This document shows positions 49,366-64,000 of a stretch of 64,000 nucleotides of DNA, piece after piece. Made by a program: the position numbers and the translations under genes. The stretch comes from Carallia brachiata. Lineage: Eukaryota > Streptophyta > Magnoliopsida > Malpighiales > Rhizophoraceae. The stretch spans positions 1,426,001 through 1,490,000 of the forward strand of contig JADCRB010000104.1 of assembly GCA_021464245.1 (NCBI GenBank), in the 5' to 3' direction. Numbering within the stretch: the first letter of the stretch is position 1; each line of letters starts with the position of its first letter. Under the pieces are notes generated by a model. The model was not told the origin of the DNA. It made no database searches and saw only the letters and a list, made by a program, of their open reading frames with translations.

Positions 49366-50800
49366 AACGAAAAACCCTCTTTATAGCAATCTCTAAAGTG
49401 CCAGACTTGTCCTCCACATAATTTTTCTTTTAAACTCTTCTCTCTTTATCATTCTTTTTAAGCTCTAGAGTAGTGCTGGTGTTACCAAGAATAATTTAGT
49501 GCATAGTTTAAAATTCAAAATACCACAACTTGTGAGTTGCATGCGTCTGTATTCAAATTGTCTTTATAAAGTTGAAAACTCCAGAGACTTGAAATTCTTT
49601 ACTGCATGGTCAAAAGGATACTTGCCCACCGAGCAAAGAGTGATGATTACAGCAAAAGCCCTCTTTTGTTCCATTTCTAGTTTTCATTATGTCCTCTTAT
49701 CCATCTTAATTTTTAGAAGAGGATAAATGAATAAATGTAATAATTAAACTTGAATTAATAGTCAAGTCATTTTGTTGAGTAAGATTTGATTGACTAAATA
49801 AAATACAAAATTTATCAATTTATTATAATCTTTTATTGGAAGAGAAAATTTACTTAATACAAACCCCATATCATTTCACCTAACCACAAAATGAAAAAAA
49901 AAAAAAAAAAGAATTGGAGTCTTGCTCTCACCTTCTATGCGTGTTTTTGTAACACGATAAAGGAAATATACGTAACGCATAAACTACTTACTTACTAAGG
50001 TATCAAGAAAGAACATGTTGTTAATATTGAAATCCATAAATTTAGATTATTGAGAAATTATTGCAATGTTTGCTCATGTAGTATAGGGTTATGGACTTGT
50101 ATTTTTTTTTTTTTTTGACCAAAGGAAATGGTTGCATTAATTTGTACGAATTTCATGCATAAGTTCGATACAAAAATGTTGGAATAACTTGCACGAAGCA
50201 GGACGAAACAACACCAATATCTACAAACAAACATGATCTGAAGACCATTTATTAATTGAACTTGAAACTCAGTTAGATAAAATCTTACGATAAACCTACT
50301 TATTAGATTAATTGGATAAAACTACACAAGATAGTAAATACTACACAACAGCAGATTTAAAACAAAAAACAACAGGATACGCCCTGAAAAATAATAGAAT
50401 TACCTTATATAGTTGACTTTTTTTTTTTTTTATTAATCAAAACAGAATCATTAAGTTTCAAACATAGGATCAATTTTAATAGCGTGTTTCAATGAATTGA
50501 GATTATAATTGTCTTTTTAACAAAGTTATATGAATAGAAGATACAAGAAAATATAAAATTATCATGTATATATATTGTTAACAAATCTATTTAATATTAA
50601 TTTTAATAATAAATTTTATAAATTTTTAGAATTTTTTTTATTTTACTTATAATACACGTTGTGCTAAGATCGACGTCAAAAAGATTTATCAACTCTCTAC
50701 AACCTTTTTTTTCTTTTTTATTTGTCAGTGTCAAGCATTAAGCTTGGCATGCTAATGTTACTTTACCCAGTCTAAGATTAAAATAAACAGTAACATGTAG
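49366..50800. other. Upstream region of NEK gene
   Basis: AT-rich non-coding DNA with poly-A (49893-49910) and poly-T (50102-50116, 50417-50431) tracts. No gene was seen. It should include the distal NEK promoter. Confidence 0.5.
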
Positions 50801-50811
50801 CTCTATGAATC

Positions 50812-51895
50812 TATAAAAAAAGAAAAAATTGTGGTCCAACAAGTTCCCCTCTCCTCTTTCTCTCTCTAAAAGTTTTGTCCTTTTTCCACATTCCAAAAAC
50901 CCACCACCACCAGTGCTTCACTGCTTCTGTTCCCCCTTCCTATATACTGCAACTTCCTCTTCACCATCTTCTGCTTCCTCTGCCATTGAAACGCTGTCGT
51001 TTTCTTCATCTGCTGCAAATGCTGACTTCCACTTCTTCCTCCTCTCTTTTTCACTCACATTGTGATATTTCTCTTTGATCCACACTCAAGCACTTCATTT
51101 CCTTCACTCTCAGGTTCTTTTTTTTTTTTTTTTTCTCTTTTCATTTCCTATCTGGAATATGTAGATTTGGGGTTCTTTCTTTTCTTTTGAATCTTTCATT
51201 CTGGTTTCTTTGTGGGGTGTTCAAGCTGCATTTGGCATTCCAAGATCTTGATTAAAGATTTAATCTTTACACTGTTTACTTCTTTTAAGTCACTATATTT
51301 TGCTTTTCTGTGTATATACTTGCAGATTTGTTTTCCATTTTTAGACATTTGAAATGTATGGAGGGAGTTAAAGTTGTGGTCTTAAGTGTGGCTTTTAGAT
51401 TAGAAAGATATTTTTTTTCTCTCTCCTTCTTCTTCTTCTTTTTTTTTGGGGGGGGGGGGGGGGGGGCGGGGGTGGAGGGGGAGTTGGTGGTTTTGATAAT
51501 GACAGTGTTTGGTTCTGAGAAAATGTAGAGGGAGTTAAAGTTCAAGTTTTTTCAAATTAAAGGTTTGGTTGATGTTGAATTGAATACTAGAATTTCAATT
51601 TTCTTTCTTTTTCACTGCTTTGATTACCCAATGGTTTTAATGTTGTTACTTCTCTCCAAATCTGGGACTCCATATTCTTGGATAATTGTTTGAATTTTCT
51701 TTCTTTTTACCTATTTTCTTGTTTCTCTAGTAATAGTTTCTCATTTTTCTTGAAAAATGACATAATTTCATTTTCTTTAGTGTTGCTTGTGGTTGAAAAA
51801 GAAATGGGTTGCTTATAGTAAATACTTTTCTTGGGTAACTTTACAGATTGTGTACCTTTTTTTTTTTTTTTTTACCTTAATGCAGGCCTTCTTTC
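50812..51895 (+). promoter_or_regulatory. NEK promoter, leader exon and leader intron
   Basis: A TATAAAAAAA motif at 50812-50821 is followed by a pyrimidine-rich leader. A likely 5' UTR exon ends at 51113 (CAG|GTTCTT), and the leader intron runs to the acceptor TTAATGCAG at 51877-51885, 39 bases before the ATG. The intron contains a run of 19 G (51448-51466) and several poly-T tracts. Small ORFs in the leader (50829-51078) read its CT-rich sequence and look like artefacts. All is inferred from sequence signals. Confidence 0.5.
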
Positions 51896-51915
51896 TCTAC
51901 AAGTTCCTATCTTGA

Positions 51916-56758
<4,843 letters not shown>

Positions 56759-57490
56759 CCGGATTCAGACATAACATATCTGTAACTTTTGACAATTATA
56801 GAGTCGAGTACATCAGCCTTTTCTCAATTATTATAGAGAGGCGCTAGATTTCTAGGCAGATGCTTATTAGTTTGTGATAAATTTCCATGTCCGCTGACTT
56901 TTATCAGATAGCACAATGACTGTAGAATTCTACCACATTTGAAATTCAAGTTCAGACCTTTAGTCCTGCAAATGAATACTGGCTGCTAGAATACAGTGGC
57001 TGATGTGTGAGTTCAGCATGCGACACATCCGTGGCCAACCTGCAGTGATAATTGTGTAGTTACTACTTTCTGCTTTTTCGTAAAATATTTTAGGTGTTCG
57101 TTTTGCAAATTAGGATACTATTACAGCTTTGTCCTGTTAATTTCCCTTTTTAATTTTTTTTTTAATTTTCTCCACCATGTGGTTCATCAGGGATGTACCT
57201 CAAAGGCTTGCATAACATGAGGTAGTTCTTTCGGTAGATGCTTGATTGTAACTAAAGTTGAATGTCAAATTGAAATGAACTAGGATTTGACCTCAAAACA
57301 CAAGTTAAAAAATGCATTGGTGAGAATGATTCAGGGCTAATGTTGGGGTGTCCCCCTCTTCTTCCCTTCAGATTTGGGATAATCTCCCGTTAGGTATTAG
57401 GACTCTACTGCATACAGATCATGTTGGAATGGCAGTCTAAAGAGGAGGCACGATTACGTAGTAACTAACTAGCCTTTGTTGGTTGTTTTC
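56759..57490. other. 3' flank of NEK gene
   Basis: The first several hundred bases are probably 3' UTR. No gene is seen before the hairpin element. Confidence 0.5.
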
Positions 57491-57497
57491 TTTGGGT

Positions 57498-57991
57498 ATA
57501 AATATAAATTTTACCCACAAACATTTGGTTTTTTTGGAAGTTTTGTTTTTTTTGCAGTCAAACTTTTTAAAAATTAATCAACTGTTAAATCTGACGTATT
57601 ATAATCCAGTTAATATCACGTCATTCAAGTTAAATGTCACGTCAATAAAATATAATGACATGTCATACAATATTTTTTTTACTTAATTTTTTTTTGCTTA
57701 TAGGATATAACTCTAATAACTATTGTACTCTTACTGACGTGAAAAAATTAGAAAAAAAAATTTTATAAAATAAAAGAAAAAGTATTGTGTGACACGTCAT
57801 CCCCTTTATCAACGTGACATTTGACTTAAATGACGTGACGCTGACTGGACTATCATGTGTCAGACTTAGTGATTAACTGATGAAAATAGTAAAAAAAGTT
57901 AGACGGTAAAGAATGTATTCTAATAAAAAAAAAAATGTTATAAACAAAATTTTTAAAAAGATTAAATATTGTAGGTAAAATTTATATTTAT
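57498..57991. mobile_element. Long hairpin (foldback) element, about 494 bp
   Basis: The outer ends are near-perfect inverted repeats: ATAAATATAAATTTTACC at 57498 and its reverse complement ending at 57991. Inner segments pair too: the left contains CCAGTTAATATCACGTCATT and the right, reversed, reads CCAGTCAGCGTCACGTCATT. Nearly the whole element could fold into one hairpin of about 220 bp arms. Several ACGTCA or TGACGT motifs occur in the arms. There is no coding capacity; the small ORF at 57483 is part of the arm. No clear target duplication was found. It lies 740 bp beyond the NEK stop codon. Confidence 0.75.
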
Positions 57992-58020
57992 GTCTGTTTT
58001 TTTGCAGTTGTTTTTCTCCT

Positions 58021-58045
58021 TTTTTTTTTTTTTTTTTTTTTTTTT
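58021..58045. repeat. Poly-T tract
   Basis: About 25 consecutive T lie just beyond the hairpin element. This could be a mononucleotide microsatellite or the tail of an inserted reverse-strand retrosequence; neither is supported further. Confidence 0.85.
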
Positions 58046-58551
58046 AAGGATTCGCGGCTTACCACCTTTACCAGATCCAGTCAGAAATGCCATGACAACG
58101 CAGATTATAAAAAGGATTTCTGCCTGCTTCCTCCCATATTTGCATCCCGTCTTATTATTTGTATGGCATAAAATTTCAATTTCTTTATTTAATACCTTTT
58201 TTTTTTTTGACTAATTTATTTAATACCTCGGGAAAGTTAAATGAGAACAAAAAAATATTCTTGCTTGGAAGGGGTTCAGAAGCAAACAAAATCACACCAT
58301 CTTGTCCACAGCCAGCCCTGGTACGCTCCTTACCTTTGCATCGAAATAAACAACATGCTCCACCGCTTGTGCAGGTCCCATCAATTTCTTTGAATTTTAT
58401 TCTTGTAAATGTACTTTCTAAGCAGTATATTTAATGCGCTAGCTACAGGTCTCTACGCACAGCACCTAATATTCACTGTTACCACATCAAGACAAGTAAA
58501 TCTCTCTCAGGACAATGGACTCATAATTGTATCACATAGATAAATATTGGG

Positions 58552-58840
58552 GATAACTAATTTTTTATGTTTTTTTATTTAAAATTTAAGTTTTTTAAAT
58601 TTTTTATTTAAAGTTTAAATTTTTATTTTTTTTGTTCAAATTTTTTTATGACATATCGTTAATTTTTTCGTTAGATCTAACGAAAATAGGTAGACATAAG
58701 ATTAAAATTAACGATTTTATTATTAAAAAATTTGAATAGAATAAAAAATAAAATTTTAAATTTTAAATAAAATTTAAAAAATTTAAAATTTAAATAAAAA
58801 TAATTATGAAAATTTAAATTTAAAAAATTAATTATACCTA
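58552..58840. mobile_element. Second foldback element, AT-rich
   Basis: An imperfect inverted repeat is centred on the palindrome CGTTAGATCTAACG near 58675. The ends read GGATAACTAATTTTTT on the left and, reversed, GGTATAATTAATTTTTT on the right. The arms are almost entirely A/T. No ORF is present. Confidence 0.55.
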
Positions 58841-58925
58841 TAAATATTTACATTTTCAAGAGGGCCCATCTTCACATTTATTAAGGTCCCGTTCTCATGA
58901 GGGGTCAGGAATCAATCTCCATCGA

Positions 58926-59171
58926 TCAAGGAGGCCGAAATGGCAATGACGACGGTACCTTCCGGGAAAATACAAGTCGAGGCAGAACGTTCCCCACCTC
59001 AGCATATGTTTTGTCACCTGTCAGGGCGCAAAACGCGATCATTATAATTGACACAAAGTCTCCAAGCAGTAGTACAGTGAAGAAATTAAATATGAGAGAG
59101 AGAGAGAGAGAGATAAAGACAAGCACAATCGACACAATTATGAGGGATTGCTGAATTGTCAAAATTCCCAT
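58926..59171 (-). CDS. Doubtful small ORF with hydrophobic N-terminus
   Basis: On the minus strand an ATG at 59171 opens an 81-residue frame (MGILTIQQSLIIVSIVLVF...) with two hydrophobic stretches and a polar end rich in Pro and Ser. A GA microsatellite (59095-59113) is read inside it as Ser-Leu repeats. The right part is GC-richer than its surroundings. I recognise no family and see no supporting neighbours; it may be a remnant exon. Confidence 0.15.
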   Translation of the reverse strand: MGILTIQQSLIIVSIVLVFISLSLSLIFNFFTVLLLGDFVSIIMIAFCALTGDKTYAEVGNVLPRLVFSRKVPSSLPFRPP

Positions 59172-59179
59172 CTTCAATC

Positions 59180-60455
59180 ATGGTTTCTTGATATATTGTT
59201 GGGTTAAATACATTTAATTTTTTTATATTTTACTTGTTTTATATTTTATATTTTATTATTTTAATTTAAGTAATAAATTTTTTATAACTTTTAATTTTAT
59301 TAATTAACTCTCTTAACAACAATTTATTAAACCTATTAATATAAATTGGCTATAACTTCGTTATTTTATGATCACATAAATTTCATTATATTCTTACATA
59401 GAAATTGAATATAAATACTATCTCAAATTTCTTTATATTAACATGTGCAGTACATTAAAAATAATAAATACTGTAAATGATATAATGTAGAATGTAGTTA
59501 AAGTATACAGTAAAATTTAATTTGAGATATATATAAAATAATTTTTTATAATTTTAATAAAAAAATAAATATAATTATAAAACATTATAATTTTGACTAA
59601 TTTTTATTAATAGATTAAATAAAATCTTAACCGGATAAACTGTAAAAGTTGAAAACCATTTGGGGGGGGGGGGGGGACAAAATGTAAAAGAACTAAAGCA
59701 CATGGGATTAAAATCCTATATTGTTTTGGACAAGGGCAGTGGAGAGATAAGGTCTAAAAGGAAAAAATCAAAATTTAAATTACGATAAAGTTTGATTGTT
59801 TGACAAACAGTATTTTGATAAAATGTATAGGAAATAATAAGCATAAATTTTAATTAATAATATTTATATTTTTAATAATAAAATTTTATCATTAAATTTT
59901 TTTATTATTTTAAATATGTATCTTATTATTAAAATTTATTGTGTTATTACTCCTAAAATAATTTTTTAGACACTGTTTTTCGGACAGCTGAATCGCCCCC
60001 TTTTAATTAACATTAATTATGTCTAACATTTAGAAAAGTGTCTCTAGACGAATCATCAAGTCAGATCCTCTGACCATGTACCTGAGTCCGTATTGTTTTT
60101 ATTTGTTACCATCTTCTTTTCACTTGCACTAATACTTAGTTTGAAGGAAAGTTGTAAAGACGCAATGAATTTGAGTGGTCTTTTTGATAATAGTAGCATT
60201 CTGTTCATCAAACGTAATGTGAGGGTACTTAAAATAAAACTCACTTTTAAGTGTTCTTTTATTAGTTTTTCATCATTAGCCACTTTATAAGTCATTAATC
60301 TTCCCCAAAACTAAAATAATCAGTGCTATTGTATTTTGAATTATACAGCTCTTTCTCAAACAATGCAACAAGCTCAATGATTAGCTGTCCACTGAAGTTT
60401 AACCGGACGATCCAATATATATCCATGAGCTTAAAACCAATTAGGACACAATTAG
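59180..60455. other. AT-rich intergenic region
   Basis: No gene was seen. A run of 15 G lies at 59662-59676. ORFs at 60056-60295 on both strands overlap and have no recognisable content. Confidence 0.5.
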
Positions 60456-60458
60456 GTG

Positions 60459-60676
60459 GTTGTTTTTTATGGAATAACTAAGTAACTGTCATATACAACG
60501 TAATAAAAAAAATTATATAACATAATGAAAGAATTAACCAATCAATAAAAACCAAATTTTTTTTTAATAATTAGTTACACAGGTCATATAAATTCCTTTA
60601 GCACATTATATAATTTCCTTATAATTCCTCTGCCATGTTGTATAATAACAGTTACTTACGTCGCCCTAAAATGACA
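60459..60676. mobile_element. MITE-like element, related to 24715-25012
   Basis: The right end reversed reads GTTGTCATTTTAGGG then GTAAGTAACTGTTATTATAC, and the left end reads GTTGTTTTTTATGG then CTAAGTAACTGTCATATAC. The same terminal motifs occur in the element at 24715. It is about 218 bp, non-coding, and lies some 200 bp before the probable 3' end of the pseudouridine synthase gene. Confidence 0.55.
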
Positions 60677-60849
60677 ACTAAATAATTTTGTTCAAAAAAA
60701 TATATGTAGCGCTAAACTTGATTTCCATCATGTACGTATGTCACTACGACTATTTAAACCAGAGTTATTCCCGCGGCTCAGGTTTAAGTAACTACTACCT
60801 TTCACATAACCTTTAAAGCAGACCAACACAGCTGATCAGGCAAAGCTCC

Positions 60850-61276
60850 CAACCTGACTGAATCCTGAGCATTATTCTGAGAATACATGATACCATAAGT
60901 TATAACATTGTCTGCGTGTTCACGAAAGGATTCATAAATGCACGCTGAGGCTCCTGGGGATTGGTTTACAATGTGCAAAGCTTTTTTTTATGTTTTTGGA
61001 GATAGCCATTTGCAAAGCTTGAGCAGGAGGGTCTGAGGTCTTAAGTTTTTCGTTTTCTGGTTTTTTGGCTACTGTGCTCCTTCGACTTGCCATAACCCAT
61101 ATGAGTGTCCCTTGTAAGATGGGGGCCAGAAAAGGATTAGTAACTTCTACCATCTTCAATACGTAAGATATGAAAGGGTGTCGATCTCGATGCACAGGAT
61201 AGTCTTGATCTTCGTTTGGTCTCATAAGTAGGCACAATATCCGTACCGGATGCCACAAATCTCTGGGAATATCTGC
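60850..61276 (-). other. Probable 3' UTR of pseudouridine synthase gene
   Basis: The sequence follows the stop codon at 61277 on the minus strand. A 108-codon ORF (60932-61258) lies in it but has no recognisable content and overlaps another ORF in a different frame, so I treat it as untranslated. Confidence 0.45.
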
Positions 61277-63929
61277 TCAATGGTTCAATGTCTTGTGGAA
61301 TGCGACCTGCAAAACTCACATATAAAACAGTTCAGGTGAGATGCACATAAGGAACTCGTTAAAAAATCTCAAATTTCACATTGAAAGCTGAAGAACAGCA
61401 AAGATTCTTGGGTTTAATATTTTGACTCAATGAACTGGGGGGCACGTTGGGGGGAAGAGCGATGGAGGAAAAAACAAAAATAGCCAAAAGTCTGTCATCC
61501 TGATATATTGGCAATATAATCCAAATTCAGAATTGTTTAACAAAGGCAAGCTTTCAATCAAAGGACGTACAGATGTTGAAGTTTTAAGAAGCTCTCGTAT
61601 GGCCATTGTTGCATAGCATGAAGCCGGAAGAGTGAAGCTCAACTTGAGAGCCAAATGTGATTCTCGTGAATTAGATCCACCAAGAGACTCAACTTGTGCT
61701 AGCCCTTGCTCCTCGTCGTTATCCACCTTTTTGCAATTCACCAATGGATTTAAATCACTTTGAAAGCTAGTTGGCATGCGATCAGATGGACTTCTGTCCT
61801 CATCAACCTTGACTTCTTTGCTTGCAGCATTAGATTTACACTTGGCAATTTTGTCCAAATCTGTCTCAGCCAATGGTGCATTACTATCTTTGTATGCGAG
61901 CACCTCCCTGCAAAAAGAACAGCAAAAACAACTGGGATAGCGTATCTCATAATGCCTACAACAAGCGAAAATAAACAGAAGACTAGTATACCATTCAAAA
62001 TTTAGTGGCTTCTGAAAAACACGCCGATAACTTCCAGTCACACTAGTGATTGAGAATTCCCTACAATAAATGCACATATGCAACACCAGTAAGAATTAGT
62101 AAGCTGGCACATGAATGAATACATGCAAGTATGTAGGAATGTGCAATGGCGAGAGAGAGAGAGAGAGAGAGATACTTGACACTATGAGTACTCTCAGTCA
62201 AATCTATAGCATCCTGAGCAAAACAAAGCAAGCATATTAGAAGGATAAACAGAACATAAACACAGAAAAAATGCAAATAAAAGCAATAAATGAAAAAAGG
62301 GAGCTCATCAAGCTGCATATAGTCCAAGCTTGGCACAAAGAAAGTAATCAATCCAGGCGCCCACTTCTATTGAGGGTTCTAACACAGCGTCCTTTTCCCC
62401 AATTTGTCATTAAGACATTTGAACTAACACAAGTAATGTCATACATATGAGTAAAAAATTCCAAATCAAATATTTGGACATCTTCCTTTACCTTTTCCCT
62501 AATCTCATGCTTGACACAAACTTGAATATTAAAAGAATGCTCTAATTTGTTAGTGTAAGAGAAGACTGGCCAAGACAACTTTCTCTAAATTCTTAAATCT
62601 TTGCCCTTAATTTTGTTCTTCAGCAAGGAAAGCAAAAAAATGGCTCACCCTTTATTGCATTGCCAAGGCCCCAGTTCAGAATCTTTTCCTGGTTGACCAG
62701 GCATCTCAACAAGCTCGTTTCTCACTTATACATCTACACATTTTGGCTTTTATGGTAAAGATATTATCATCAAGATATTTGTTATAATTACCCCATTTGT
62801 TGGAAGCGTTAACTTAAAAAGTTTTATCATGAAGACAAGATAGATACAAGCAGAAGAAATTATGCACCTCATGTTCTCAACCTCTTTTTCACTAGCAAGG
62901 CCGCTTTAAATTTTACTTGTCTAGTGCAAGTTTCAGTGATTTTCTCGAGACTCTTCCACTTTCAAATTTTGCCTGTGATTATCAATGCCATTTTAAAGGT
63001 ACCTCTTACTCCATTTCTGGTCAAGTTTCATCTCACTTTCCATCATGATAGAAGACTAACATTCTGAGTTTGTTAAGACTCTTCCAATCAACCTTTTGAT
63101 TCTATCATTGCTCTGATTTTGAATAAATAAAGTAAAGATCTCAACCACTCCCAGTGGAAGAGAAAAACCTAATCATCTGGAATGATGTTTTGCAGTCTCC
63201 TATCTCAATAAACCTCCCCTTTTCTTTGAAGAAGAAAATCAAAGGAACAAACTGTACAAAGAAAGCTATGTATCATGTGTTTAACACACTCCAAACCTTC
63301 TTTGCCAAATCATGATAAACGTTTGCAATGTCATTTGCAGGATAAATCGTTCTATATCTGCCAAAAGAACCGATAAGTTAGACAAGAAAGAAAAAAGAAC
63401 AGCATTATAGCCTTAACCATGCAACATCAATTAAGAGTTTTTTGGCTAACCTTACCCAGGCATAGGAAGGATGACATCATCAATCGTATAATTTCCAGTA
63501 GAAATATCTTCTGCAGTAACCGCCTGCCAGATGATAGATAGCATTTAACTTTCACAATCTTAAAGCAAAACAGTAGATGATAGCATTGTATCAGTGCATA
63601 TAACAACAACACAGATACCAAAATAACCTTCAACTTTAAGTTCCTATAATTAAATTGGCAAATCTGTTATAAATTCTGTGAAAAGGCATGGGAAGCTAAA
63701 TAGAAATGTTCACTTCAAAATCCTTGAAAGACTCGTGAAAGAACTAAAGACCAGACCTTGACAGGTAGACTTTTCCTTTCAGCAAGATCTGTCACAGAAC
63801 TTTCATCTAAATGACCGTATGCATCATTAATACTTTCATCCTCACATTCATGATTAACAACTACTGTCTCTGTTTCAGTATTATCTCCTTTACCATGCAC
63901 CAAGTCCCCCGGCACAACTTGCTCAGCTC
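61277..63929 (-). CDS. TruD/PUS7-type tRNA pseudouridine synthase, 3' part
   Basis: Seven minus-strand exons fall in the window (63929-63757, 63523-63456, 63357-63297, 62213-62176, 62060-61992, 61907-61571, 61306-61277), in phase throughout. The upstream exons and the catalytic Asp lie beyond the right edge. The enzyme converts uridine to pseudouridine in tRNA and some other RNAs. Visible TruD pieces are GAEQVVPGDLVHG, AVTAEDISTGNYTIDDV, ILPMPGYRTIYPAND, SVKEFSITSVTGSYRRV, and the C-terminal ALKLSFTLPASCYATMAIRE then TSVAFHKTLNH. Between the last two lies a hydrophilic insert of about 80 residues (KCKSNAASKEV to GGSNSRESH) encoded within one exon. Such an insert occurs in plant and fungal members but not in bacterial TruD. 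A GA repeat (62151-62172) sits in an intron. It corresponds to At3g04820 by position. About 258 codons are present. Confidence 0.9.
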
Positions 63930-64000
63930 CTGCCACACAGTTCCAGAAAAAAAAAGGATCATTCAATAATAACCATACCAAAGCTTTAACTAATGATGAC

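Noticed and set aside
60932..61258. 108-codon minus-strand ORF after the pseudouridine synthase stop
   Set aside because: The family's C-terminus ends at 61277; the ORF is in the probable 3' UTR with no recognisable content.

Overview
This is a 64 kb stretch of a dicot plant nuclear genome. The evidence is the AT-rich DNA, GT-AG introns, plant-only gene families, a plastid-targeted enzyme, MITE-type transposon remnants and many microsatellites. The encoded proteins look like those of a rosid. A Citrus-like genome is a guess that I cannot test here. I rebuilt eight complete protein-coding genes and one partial gene exon by exon; in every complete gene the exon lengths sum to a whole number of codons.

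Layout. (1) 1-2660 is non-coding with an AC/AT microsatellite. (2) 2667-5453 (+) is GDP-mannose 3,5-epimerase (GME, ascorbate and cell-wall sugar synthesis). (3) 7907-10616 (-) is an EF-hand protein. (4) 12528-15463 (-) is an AMT2-type ammonium transporter. (5) A Mutator-like MITE with a perfect 9-bp target duplication sits at 18142-18620. (6) 19564-20691 (+) is a four-EF-hand calmodulin-like protein. (7) A tRNA-Gly(GCC) gene is at 21562-21632. (8) 22293-24522 (-) is a PITH-domain protein. (9) 28052-28903 (+) is an intronless plastid ribose-5-phosphate isomerase. (10) 32879-33421 (-) is an intronless TIM23. (11) 37139-39356 (+) is a broken trihelix (GT-2/GTL2-like) transcription factor. (12) 39357-50800 is a long gene-poor stretch with a hAT-type MITE, a 101-bp tandem duplication and a ~490-bp direct duplication. 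(13) 51925-56758 (+) is a NIMA-related kinase of 14 coding exons. (14) 57498-60676 holds two long hairpin elements and a MITE. (15) 61277-63929 (-) is the 3' half of a TruD/PUS7-type tRNA pseudouridine synthase that runs off the right edge.

The genes do not form one pathway. The main larger-scale structure is collinearity. PITH, RPI, TIM23, NEK and PUS7 occur here in the order I recall for Arabidopsis At3g04780, At3g04790, At3g04800, At3g04810 and At3g04820. The trihelix pseudogene and about 13 kb of gene-poor DNA lie inside that conserved block. The EF-hand/GME pair on the left may match At5g28830/At5g28840, which I recall less surely. Calcium signalling is represented twice (EF-hand protein and calmodulin-like protein), with no sign that the two genes are related by local duplication.

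I found no convincing undescribed gene system. The observations most worth checking are the decayed trihelix gene with its intron still visible, the long ACGT-rich hairpin downstream of the kinase, the 101-bp duplication carrying a Z-DNA-type tract, and an orphan first-exon-like ORF at 25562-25692.
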